32,029 nucleotides of DNA from Spirogloea muscicola. Lineage: Eukaryota; Streptophyta; Zygnematophyceae; Spirogloeales; Spirogloeaceae. A program made the position numbers and the translations under genes. The DNA lies in assembly GCA_009602725.1 (NCBI GenBank), contig WELB01000004.1:60120-92148 (forward strand), read 5' to 3'. Every line of letters begins with the position of its first letter. Position 1 is the stretch's first letter. The notes under the pieces were generated by a model, which did not search any database, was not told where the DNA came from, and saw only the letters and a program-made list of their open reading frames with translations. Positions 9,542 to 18,505 of this stretch are shown here, one piece after another.

Positions 9542-12256
9542 TCATGCTGTTTGAACAGGGCCTGGTCTTGTAATAAATACAGGAGTGCTGAGAGGCTCCT
9601 CTACACTTGGCACATGGTATTGTGGGGCGATTTGGGGTGGAAAATCTAGTCTGAAGAATTGGGCATAGTCGAGATAAGGTGCCACTGCCATGGTGCTGAC
9701 GCCCTTGCCTATCACTCGCTGGCCATGCCCAGCTCCCTGCATGCCACACAATGGTCCAGGATAATTCACGTCCTTGATCATCCTGCACACGAGCTTGCAC
9801 TACAGCAACAAGCTGTAGAAGTACACAAGTCAAAGTGATGCAGGATGGAACGTGGTAGCTTGCCTGGTGTAAAAAACTTACTGAGACCATATGTGTGCGC
9901 CATGCTCACCTGCATGGAGCCAGGCCCAAAGCAATTGCTATCTTCCCAGAAAGTTGGCCGCGAGGGGTCTGTGTTGGTGTTCCACGGTGACCAGCCAGCA
10001 GCAGGCACACAGCTATCAATGAAGCAGCTTGCCAAAATGACGCGAGCGTCCTGGCCCCAAGGCCTGCCTAAGAACACCTGCCGGCTTAGGCCGGCCGAAT
10101 GTGTGCATGTGAACTTGCACTTGTTGAAAACACAGCCGCCTCCGTCCGTTGGGTCGGCTTCCACATCCCGCCGATGCGCTGCAAAGCAAAGAAGATGATC
10201 CCATCAGGCTGACGGACAAGCCTGTGTCCGCATGGCATGCTTGCCTTACATGGAAACCACAGTGCAGAAAGTATGAGGACTAGGACTCAATGGGGATAAA
10301 GTACCATACCTGTGTAGAAGCCTGGTGAGTCGTTGGCGGTGATGCGGCAGGAGACAAAGACAGCATATACTTGTGGCCCTCCAAATATGAAGTCCACACT
10401 GCCTACGATTTCACACCGTTCATAGTACTGCAAGGGCAAGATCGGGACCCACCAGATGAGGATGGTACTCCTCAAGGTCAAGGATGTACTAAATTAATCT
10501 ATTAGATGCAACTTTGTATGTCTCTTGTATATATCAAAGAGTGTAATCAATCAACCCCTGAGGATGTCTGGACAGCAGACTGGAGCATTGCAAGATCAAC
10601 TGAGCACAAAGTTCAGTGTCTTCGTGCCATAGCAAAGGTGTGGCCAAGACTTTAGTACCACACAAAGCACCAAGCAGTTTGGTCATCATGGCGAGCGCTC
10701 ACCTGCCTGCCCTGCTTTGCATAGAGCGTGTCCTGGTACCCCATGAATCTGCAGCCATAGAAGGCTGCTGAGTTGCTCTGCACCCTCACGGCCACAGCCT
10801 GCACGCAGGAGGTCGGTGGCCAATAAGGCCTAAACCCAGTAGGCTTTTGGGGGCCAACAGCAACGGGTTACGAGGCTGCTAGTCTATATTTGCTGCAGGC
10901 CGGCAGCAGAGGGCACTTTGCGACAGACCTGATTTTGGCCAGATGCGCCGCCGCAGCGGGGCCCCGCGGAGTTCTCGATCGAGATGTTGACGGCCACAAA
11001 CTTCTGCGCATCAATCTGCGCCACGTGAAGTACGCCCCCGTGAACGCGCGCAGCGGCCAGCCAGCTCGGTCCAGCGAGTCTCCGCTCATCATCTCAAAGT
11101 TGCTCCAGCTAAGGAGCGGGCTGACAAGGGGGCGCGGCGAGCAGCTCACCAGCAGCGTGCCGCAAGTGTACGTGCTGTAGGGCTTCCCGTCCGGCCCGCC
11201 GGGCTTGCCACTGAAGGCGTCGAAGGTGATGAGCGTGTTCTCTGCGCTCTCCCCCTGAAGCAGGACGCAGCCGCCGCTCCCTGGACAGGACAGTCAGGAG
11301 GGCGACCGCCAGAGCCCACATCGCCGTCTGGCTGGCCGAGCGACGGCGGTGCCGGGAGGCTTGGCCATAGTGTGGCGGTGGCCTTGTGGGCGCCGCTCAA
11401 TGACGACAACATGAAGCGGCGGCGCGCCCAAAGCCAAGGCCATTGAACCGTCGAGCCTGGGGCGCTCCGTCGCGCTCACCACGATCACAACGTCCGCCTT
11501 GTGAGACGGTATGAGGACCTGGGCGCGCCATTGGGCAGCCGCGCGACCGAAGGCCGTCAGCGCAGAGCTCACCGGCTGGCCCGCTGCAGCATCGAGCGCT
11601 GTGCTGGTTCTGTGATGACCGTGATACTTACAGTGATACAAGTATTACAATGACCGATTCTCAGGGGAACAGCAAGACTTGGTCTTCTGCAGGTTCTGTG
11701 GAGTTCGAAGAATCTCGTCAATGCACTGATTATGCAGGCTCTCGCCTGCCCGCGGTACACGCCGGGGAGGACGCGGATGACGGCTCGGCCGTGCAGCGGC
11801 GCCGCGTCCACGGCGGCCTGGACGGTCCCGAAGTGCCCGCCGCCGCCCACGAACAGCGTTGCCGCGCCGGGCCCCCACGCCTGGCTCGACCCGAAGACTG
11901 CCGCCGCCGGCGCCGGCACCGCCGCCGGCTTCGGCCTCCGTGGCGACGCGGNNNNNNNNNNNNNNNNNNNNNNNNNNNNNNNNNNNNNNNNNNNNNNNNN
12001 NNNNNNNNNNNNNNNNNNNNNNNNNNNNNNNNNNNNNNNNNNNNNNNNNNNNNNNNNNNNNNNNNNNNNNNNNNNNNNNNNNNNNNNNNNNNNNNNNNNN
12101 NNNNNNNNNNNNNNNNNNNNNNNNNNNNNNNNNNNNNNAAGCGGGCCCCGCAGCAGGCGGCCACTCCTCGGCGGCGCCGTCCGCCGGGCGGCCCGGCAGG
12201 GTCTCCTCCGCGCCGCCGCCGGGGAAGCGGGCGCAGCAGGCGAAGAGGCTGGCCAT
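9542..12256 (-). CDS. Pectinesterase (pectin methylesterase), 8 exons, N gap in exon 1
   Basis: De-esterifies cell-wall homogalacturonan. Exons on the minus strand: 12256-11746 (contains the N gap), 11518-11480, 11280-11150, 11015-10929, 10798-10703, 10427-10310, 10178-9910 and a last exon from about 9799 to 9542. CE8 family motifs are all present: [13 protein letters not shown] and GVY in exon 1, QAVAV across exons 4/5, GYQDTLY (exon 5), GSVDFIFG (exon 6) and FLGRPWG (exon 7), which cover the catalytic Asp pair, Gln and Arg. The start ATG is followed by a short hydrophobic N-terminus that could be a signal peptide, but the gap hides the rest. Exon 1 appears to end at a GC donor. The phase at exon 2/3 does not join cleanly, and the last exon frame is the least certain part. 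Confidence 0.86.
11952..12138. other. Assembly gap (187 N)
   Basis: A run of Ns within the first exon of the pectinesterase, flanked by very GC-rich sequence. The frames on the two sides differ at the stated gap length (start side versus the [10 protein letters not shown] side), so the gap size is probably an estimate. Confidence 0.98.
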
Positions 12257-12920
12257 GGCGGCAACGGCGGCGGCGGCGGCGCCGGGGGCGGCGAGTCTTA
12301 CGCCGCGGTCTGCGCCGCTATGCCGCACGAGCTGCACGTGCCGGGCGCATGCCGCCGCGCGGCCGCCAACTGTCATGCCACGTGTGCAGCACGAGCGCCA
12401 CCTCACCAGGGCACGCGCCCGGCGCCCGGGCGGGAAGCGAGATCTCATCCAATAACCTTAACTCAGTTCTTATTAACGGGAAGCCCGCTGGCGCCGTCTT
12501 CGCAAACGGCGTCTTGGAGCTCCGCCGCCTTCACCCCAGGCTCACTATCTCACTGCTATTGCCCCCGTTTTCAGTCCTCCTGCGACTCCTAATAAGTAGA
12601 GGTTGCCGAGTGAATATCCTATCGGGCAAGCATTGGGAAAGCGCTTTTCGGTCCCTTCGTCATTTCGTCATTCTTTTCGGGCCAGCTGGTCACAGCCTTC
12701 GCCCCTTCAAGAGAGCCACTTTCTTGCCTGTTTTTCACCTCTCTCGGTGGGGCGACGAGTCAGTCGCTTCGCAGAAGCAGAAGCAGAAGCAGAAGCAGAA
12801 ACGCCTGCAGAAGCAGGTGCCGAAAAACCTTGCCGGCTGCCCACCACAAGCTTGCTGCGTGTTGGTCGCAGTGTGCGGGAGGAGGAGGCTTGCTTGCAGC
12901 CTCTAGCTCCGCGCGCAGCC
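12257..12920. other. Intergenic: pectinesterase promoter and AlgH-gene 3' UTR
   Basis: About 660 bases. The left half is GC-rich and lies upstream of the pectinesterase start; the right half is where the 3' UTR of the leftward AlgH-type gene should lie. Apart from the hexamer repeat at 12771-12800 I see no feature; the long ORFs crossing it run through Ns or oppose real exons. Confidence 0.5.
12771..12800 (+). repeat. Hexamer tandem repeat (GCAGAA)x5
   Basis: Five perfect copies of GCAGAA, followed by one degenerate copy, in the presumed 3' UTR of the AlgH-type gene. A simple microsatellite, possibly polymorphic. Confidence 0.95.
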
Positions 12921-14559
12921 CTAGATCCCGTCCCCAGCACTCTGCTCCCTAAACTTCTGGCTGGTCTCCGCGTATTTGCCGCCCATGAGGTCGAGGACCC
13001 TCAGCCAGAGGTCCGCAACAGAGGCCTCCAGAAGCAGATCGGTGCTGCAGGCAGCGACGTGCCACCAGCCCAATGCAACCTCCTTCCTCAGTTGGACAAC
13101 ATCCCACCCGGAGTAGCCAAAAAAGAACCTGTCACAGCACAGCACAAGCAGAGCTTCAGCTTCTTTTCTCCATAAACATAACATGATGTTGCAGATGTCG
13201 ACCTACTGCATCAAAGCATTTGTATGGGACCTGCCCGACTTGCAGCCAAAAAGAATCAATAATGCCAGAAGGTGTTGGCCATTGCGCCAGGTACCTGAAA
13301 GAAGCAGACTTTGCAAGGCCATCGTTGATGAGTAAAGTGGCAGCACCTAGGCCTGCTCCTCCACCGTGGTAGATTCCGGGCAGCAATTGCTCATATCCTT
13401 GTATGCCCTCCTCTCCATGGAGCACTAAGAACCTGACAGGAATGTCAGCAAGCTGATGTACAATCAGCACTTAGCATGTAGTGGGGTCAATTTCCAGCCG
13501 AAGCAAACCTCTTAGACTGTACATTAGACTCGACTCAGGAAAAACGCAGGACCTGTCCGACTGGAGTGGCCCTCCCACATTGACGTGGCAGGAGCCGAAG
13601 GTGCGGACGATCATGGGATCCATGCCGTCAATGTCGCGGATGTGGAAGGGCAGCTGCTTGTTCAGGATGACTCCGTAGGGCGTGTCGTCGACATCACCGT
13701 GGAGCATCAGCACCACAGTCTGCTCGAAGAAAGGATAACCGTGGAGTTTCTCCGAAGCTACAAGGATGCAGCCTGGCTCCGGCTGCGGAATGGGGTGCGC
13801 CCAGGGCCCCTCAGAAGAAGGTTGGTGCCTGAAGATTCGGAGCTTAGGCGTCAGCGAGCAGCTCTTACATGAGGAGCTACGCAAGGCCAGAGTGCAGCTA
13901 TGCAAGGGCGAGGTGCAGCAGGCTACTGGTCGGAGGAGTCTGCTTCCTCGAGTTGCCGGGACCAGCAGCAATCGTCAGAATTGCCAGTAACCTCGCAGTC
14001 ATCAGAACATCTATGAGGCGAGCTCATGTGCCCACGCCTGCGTGGGGAGCAGTGACAGCAGGGAAGCAGACCTCCGGTCGGCACTACCGGAACTGGATGC
14101 AGTCGGCGTCCTCTCGCCTCCCCCCTGCTCGAGCGCCACCAGCCGTGCCCGGAAAGCTCGCCAGTCTACCTGCGGCAGCTCGTCGCCCTCGGCCGCCCCC
14201 GCCGCCTCCCCCTGCCGGCTGTCTACGTCGCCCCCGTCGGAAGGTGGTGTCTGACCCCAGCCGCCGTCGGAGGCAGCCCTGCAGGCCCTGCGCCCTTGGC
14301 CGGCGCCTGCAAGCAATTGCGAAGTGCCGAATGTGAGGCCACAGCAATGGCATGAGACCGCGACCGCAGACCGATACTTGGCTACCCCATCAAGCAACTC
14401 AGCAGTGGCGAGTGTGACGCGAGTCAGTGGCAGGACGCAGCAGGACGGGGAGTACAACGCTCTCAGCCGACTCCGAGATCGACGAGCTCCAAGAGGAGAG
14501 CTCACTGCCGGCGAGCAGCCATGCAGCGGGAACAGTGGGAGCCGCGGCGCAAGTACCAA
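12921..14559 (-). CDS. AlgH/UPF0301 (DUF179) family protein, plant type; start unresolved
   Basis: DUF179 proteins occur in bacteria (YqgE/AlgH) and as plant organelle-type homologues; their biochemical role is not established. Exons on the minus strand: an N-terminal exon ending at 14088 with the plant signature VDWRAFRARLVALEQ (about 14169 downwards); about 13925-13553 with WAHPIPQPEPGCILVASEKL, FEQTVVLMLHGD and GVILNKQLPF; 13432-13295 with RFLVLHGEEGIQGYEQLLPG; and 13128-12921 with FFFGYSGWDVVQLRKEV and GWWHVAACSTDLL. Phases at the last two junctions match exactly (AG|G = Arg each time). The frame is open upstream to at least 14559 but has no ATG; a nearby ATG at 14353 is in another frame. 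The Ser/Arg/Ala-rich N-terminus looks like an organelle transit peptide, which is inference. Divergent from PRCC. Confidence 0.85.
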
Positions 14560-14772
14560 GACTCTCGCGCCGCCGAGAGCTTCGAGTCGCGCCGGAGGAG
14601 TAGAGGTCCCGGCGCTGGAGCTGGCCGCGGCCGACGCGGCCGGCGAGCACCACGACGGCGGAGCCGGAGGCGGAGGCGGCGCGCCGGGCAGCTGAGGANA
14701 CAGATGGGAAGACGTCGAGGAGATGGCAAAGGCTAGCCTCCGTCACAGTCAGCCGCTTCCTTCAGGCGCTCC

Positions 14773-14817
14773 GGCTGCGGCGGCGGCTGCGGCGGCGGCG
14801 GCGGCGGCGGCGGCGGC
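14773..14817 (+). repeat. CGG triplet run abutting the PRCC start codon
   Basis: A nearly pure (CGG)n run with one or two interruptions ends directly at the ATG at 14818, so it would be the end of the 5' leader. In another frame it encodes polyalanine, which is not used. The same kind of run recurs at the 5' ends of other genes in the window. Confidence 0.9.
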
Positions 14818-16282
14818 ATGGACGCCTTGCTTGCCAGCTACGGCGCGGACGATGACGACGACGACGACGTTGGCGCGGAGGAGCCGCGGCATAGCGCGGC
14901 GGCGGGAGGCGCCGCTGCCGCCAAGCCGGTCTTGGTCGCCGACATCGTCGCGCCTCTGGCGGCGCCGCGCACCCGGCCGTCGCTGTTTGCCTCCCTGCCG
15001 CCGCCGACCTCCGCGGCCATGGCGGCGTTGAGGCCGCCCGCGCCGCTGGCCGGGCGGCACGGCGCCGAGGCGCTGGAGCAGCCTCATGCCCGAGCGGCCG
15101 TCTCGGGCCCCGCCAGGCCCTCCCTCTTCGGCGTCCTGCCGCCGCCACGGCAGGCTGCGCCGCAGGTCCCGGAGAAGCGCAAGGTGGTCGCCTTCCGGCC
15201 GCCTGGCAGCGCGGCTGAGCCTCTGGTTGGTGCCGACGAGGACGACGGCTGGCGGCCCGGGAAGCGCCCTCGAGAGCAGCCTGCAGCATCGGCAGCGGAA
15301 GCGCCTGCCGTCGAGAGAAGCCCGGCGAAGGCGGGCCTCGCCGCGCTCCTCCCGGCACCGAAGCACAGTCTGGGCGTCGGCAGTGCTCTCGGCGGCGGGG
15401 CTGTGCCCGGCAGCCGGCGCACAGTGATGGAGAGCAGCCCGGCTGCCCACCCGGACGAGTTGCTGGAGGGAAGGCCGCTGCTGCCAGGCCAGGCTGCCGT
15501 GCTCGCGACGGCCCAAGGCCCGGCAGACTTGGCACATACGAGGGTGCTGCCAGGTCACACATCACCAGCGCAACATGGGTCTGTGAGCTACCAGGCTGGC
15601 GCACCTCGCGGGACTGTGCAGCCGCCTCGAGAAGGCCAGCATGCGGAAGCAGGAGAACAACCTTCCGGCCCAGCACGGGATGAACTCCAAGCTCACTACC
15701 CGCCAGACATGTATGTGCAATATCACGGTGGAGCTGTGGGTCAAGCGCAGGCCTTTGATCTGGGGCCTTCACTTTCGGATCCTCTCCAGCAGGCGATGGC
15801 GCAGGAGAAGAGGAAAGGCAAGGATGGGCCTACCCACATAGTGGAGGTCAAGCAGGCGGAGTTGACCAAGGTCACTCCCCGGCAGGAGCTCCAAGCTCCT
15901 GCTTATGGCCCAACATATCAGGTGAACAATGGACCGATGATCACTTTACGACATGAAGTTGGACTGTGAATATTGCAAAGTTGATGTGCAAGTGAAGGCT
16001 TATCATCTTTGCAAGGCATGCATGCTTGCATTCCCTTGTACTGCAGTGTTGAGTGCATGCCTGCAGCTTAGTCCTCTGCCGATGCCGTATGACCTCCCAC
16101 TTTGCATCTTGGTGCAGTCAATTGCCACTTCTACGAAGGACAAGCCCAGCAAATTGCACCGCAGAAAACACCAGATTACTTCACTGTATTTCGACATGCG
16201 TCAGAAGGAAATGGAGGTCGCTGAGCAAAGGGCCAGAGGCCACATGACCAAGGCCCAAACGCATGCTAAATACGGGTGGTGA
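14818..16282 (+). CDS. PRCC-like protein (proline-rich, mitotic/splicing-associated), 2 exons, 422 aa
   Basis: PRCC homologues are nuclear proteins linked to pre-mRNA splicing and mitotic checkpoint control. Exon 1 is 14818-15921 and exon 2 is 16118-16282, joining in phase 0 (CAG|GTGAAC ... GTGCAG|TCA). The N-terminus MDALLASYG followed by an acidic Asp run matches the plant PRCC start. The middle is Pro/Ala-rich and low in complexity, with repeated PSLFxxLPPP segments (about residues 60-65 and 100-106) and basic patches such as EKRKVV. The C-terminus carries the conserved PRCC block: HRRKHQITSLYFDM, then EMEVAEQRA, then KAQTHAKYGW at the very end. Long antisense ORFs over exon 1 are GC-driven shadows. 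Convergent with the LarC-like gene 112 bases downstream. Confidence 0.87.
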
Positions 16283-16394
16283 GGTGAATGCAAGATTCCT
16301 CTTTCAGCTTCATACTGCATGCACCATCTCAAGCTCAGCCTCCTCTGTCTCCCTTTAGCTTTGGGGGCATGTGACTGGTCCAGAGACGGACTGA

Positions 16395-17652
16395 TTAATT
16401 GAGACAAGACTTGAAGTTTTCTTGCGCTGCATCAAACACGACCTGCAGTATAGCATTACAAAAGCTCGTCAAGCCTGTCCTGTGAAGTTGACTCGTGTAA
16501 ACATCTTGTGAGAGCAGATTCAAAGTACTCTGTGTAGCAAGAATATTGAGCTGCACTAGCTGTCACTGGTTGTACTCGAAGGTCATTTCATGTACATTTG
16601 GGTTGACGAAGCAGTAGTGCTGCTAAATATGTACCTTAAGCGGAACACAAAACTCTCTAGCCAATTTTGCACAGTCTTCATACTCGGGATGAGCAGTCAT
16701 CTGCACAGGAGTGCATTTCAATTAGAGACCAGTTGTGCTTGCCAGCACCTGTGGCAGAAGTGATGTGCATGGGCCATTGACTATCAGGCATGACTGTGAA
16801 GGATATGTATGTATGCACCAGCTTGCCACCAAGTGATGCAGCTTTCACAGAAACTGGTCCCCACTCTGTGTTGACAGCTACCATTGACCTTTGCAGGCTC
16901 ACTCGTTCGCACTGATTGATGCGTACGCCAAGGCTAGTGGTCTCCTGCTCAAATGCATGCTGCTGAACGTTAGGGTTCTGCACAAAGGTCCAATGCGTCA
17001 GCTACAGCTGAGGCAAGGCTGCTTAGATCCTTGCCTGCAGGATGATTTGCAGGAGAACATCAACCTGGCCTTTCCTGCACAAAACGTTTAGTATCATTCC
17101 AGGTCGTCCCTTCTTCATTAAAGCCTGATTCATGGAAATACCAAATTGATCAACGAAACGGAAGATGCTAATCAAACTCCGATCAACTTTCCTGAGCAAT
17201 GTGACTCTGTGAGTGAGCAGCATTGATTTCTATCGGTCGAGCTGCAGTCACGTCCTCAAGATGCCGCTGCTTGAAAGTTGGTGTCATACACAATTGCATC
17301 TCACCTGTACAATCCATGCATCCAAGGCCCCCGCTGCAAGAAGCTGCTCCGTGGTGTATGCCATCTACACCTCCACAGACGAGCTCTGGTGAGTAGCATC
17401 AGAGAGTCATAATTGCTGCACATGATGATACTCCAAAGCACTTGACGAAGTAAGTCAGATTCAAGTCTACGCTCTGCTTGATCAACTTCATCAACAGTAA
17501 GACTAACTAACTCAATGGCCTACCTACCAGTTGAGGCGACATGTCGTCTACATTCGTCTCCAGGGTCACAAGGTGCTCCGTCACAACTCCGTCCCCCTGG
17601 TGGTCCTCCTGCACGAGCCAATCTGGCCCCATGCACAATGAGACATCAGCAT
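16395..17652 (-). CDS. LarC-like protein, C-terminal part only (nickel-pincer nucleotide cofactor nickel chelatase family, DUF111)
   Basis: LarC inserts nickel into the pincer nucleotide cofactor of lactate racemase and related enzymes in bacteria. Exons on the minus strand: about 17652-17528, 17364-17305, 17124-17035, 16944-16819, 16700-16635, 16442-16395, all later junctions phase 0. Family motifs in order: LETNVDDMSPQL, AYTTEQLLAAGALDAW, ALMKKGRPGMILNVLC, ETTSLGVRINQCER, VNTEWGPVSVKAASLGGK, PEYEDCAKLAREFCVPLK. Intron 3 uses a GC donor (CAG|GCAAGG). This covers the LarC2-like C-terminal domain, about 170 aa. The N-terminal half (with its HFHEVG-type metal motif) is not found in the ~850 bases up to the aldolase start, so the gene is N-terminally truncated, misassembled, or encodes only this domain. 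The first listed exon boundary is tentative. Confidence 0.82.
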
Positions 17653-17772
17653 CTCACGCCCATGACAGGTGAAAGGTCGCTTGTGAAGCAAGACACCAAA
17701 GTCACTGTGACCACAAGGCAAGGTACTAGGCCAGTGCCACAGGGATCTATATCACAACAGACATACTATAGC

Positions 17773-18107
17773 TTATAGTCGCTCTTCTGCTTTCGCCGGC
17801 AGCCAAGGCTTGATCAGCTGGGGAGGTGCCCTACCTCGGCTGCATGCTTGGACGCTCTTGCAATGATCGTGCAGTCTCCATTCTCTAGGATCCTTGACGT
17901 CCGGCAATCCGAAGTGCGATATGCAGAGCCAGAAGCTGTCCGCAGTCGCCGCCAGCCAGTTGCAGTCCCTCTCAAGCAGTACCGCCGGCTCAAACGGTAC
18001 CGCATGGAGCTGGTTTCGGCTTCAGCTCTTAGCGGCCCGACTGGCAGGCGCTTGGCGCAGCCAAGAACGGCGAGCTCCGCGGGCGATGCGACGGAGGCAG
18101 CCGCCAT
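17773..18107 (-). CDS. Hypothetical ORF upstream of the LarC-like exons (frame interrupted)
   Basis: An ATG at 18107 opens a frame beginning MAAASVASPAELAVLG. Near 18035 the protein-like reading shifts frame and continues as NQLHAVPFEPAVLLERDC, then WLAATADSFWLCISHFG and GLPDVKDPREW, ending at TAA 17773-17775 unless a donor at about 17829 (GAG|GTAGGG) is used. The second part has normal amino-acid composition with aromatic residues and vaguely recalls the sequence after an F-box, but this is weak. It could be a separate small gene with a sequence error, or the 5' part of the gene that continues into the LarC-like exons. No function assigned. Confidence 0.3.
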
Positions 18108-18333
18108 GATTGGGCCCAAGCCTCTGGAGGCAGCCCTCCGTCTGCTGGCTTGCGGGCTGCGACGAGGTGATGCGGAGCAGTGTCTCGGCGGGGCTTTGCC
18201 GGGGACCAGTCTCAGGGACCAGGCTCGCAGAAGTCACGTAAGAATAATTACGTGCATTGTGCGCCTTCCGGCCCTTTCAGTCCTTTTACAGTCCTTTTGA
18301 AGACGAGGGCAGCGACGAGACGAGATGAGAGAA

Positions 18334-18414
18334 GACGAGCGGGGCAACGTCCGGCTTGGTGGCTGCCACGAGAGGAGACGAGACGAGCGGGGGAACGTCC
18401 GGCCTTGGTGGCTG
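18334..18414 (+). repeat. Imperfect direct repeat in the aldolase 5' region
   Basis: Two copies of a ~32-base unit, 18334-18365 and 18382-18414, sharing gacgagcggggcaacgtcc and then ggcttggtggctg with one substitution and one insertion. They lie 90-170 bases upstream of the aldolase start codon, in the likely promoter or 5' UTR. Purine-rich gacgag words also precede the first copy. Confidence 0.85.
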
Positions 18415-18505
18415 TGCCTTGGTGTCTGACGGCGCGTCAACGCGCTATTTGAAACACCGCGGGCCGGCTCGGGTTGTGGCTGGCGGCGCGCCCCGCCCGA
18501 CCGCC

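Noticed and set aside
11569-12906. Several long ORFs running through the N gap on both strands
   Set aside because: They are open only because Ns cannot form stops; only the minus frames fitting pectinesterase motifs were kept.
14084-14353. ATG at 14353 as start of the AlgH-type gene
   Set aside because: Its frame gives an Arg/Gly-rich peptide and does not join the conserved VDWRAFRARL frame without a frameshift.
14762-15772. Long antisense ORF opposite PRCC exon 1
   Set aside because: Arg/Ala/Pro-rich composition produced by GC-rich DNA; the plus-strand frame carries the PRCC N- and C-terminal signatures.
17814-18119. F-box assignment of the ORF upstream of the LarC-like gene
   Set aside because: Similarity is vague, the key F-box leucine/proline pattern is not convincing and the frame is interrupted.
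17848-18300. Plus-strand ORF of 150 codons
   Set aside because: Opposes the hypothetical minus ORF, lies in GC-rich sequence, and shows no motif; possible but unsupported.
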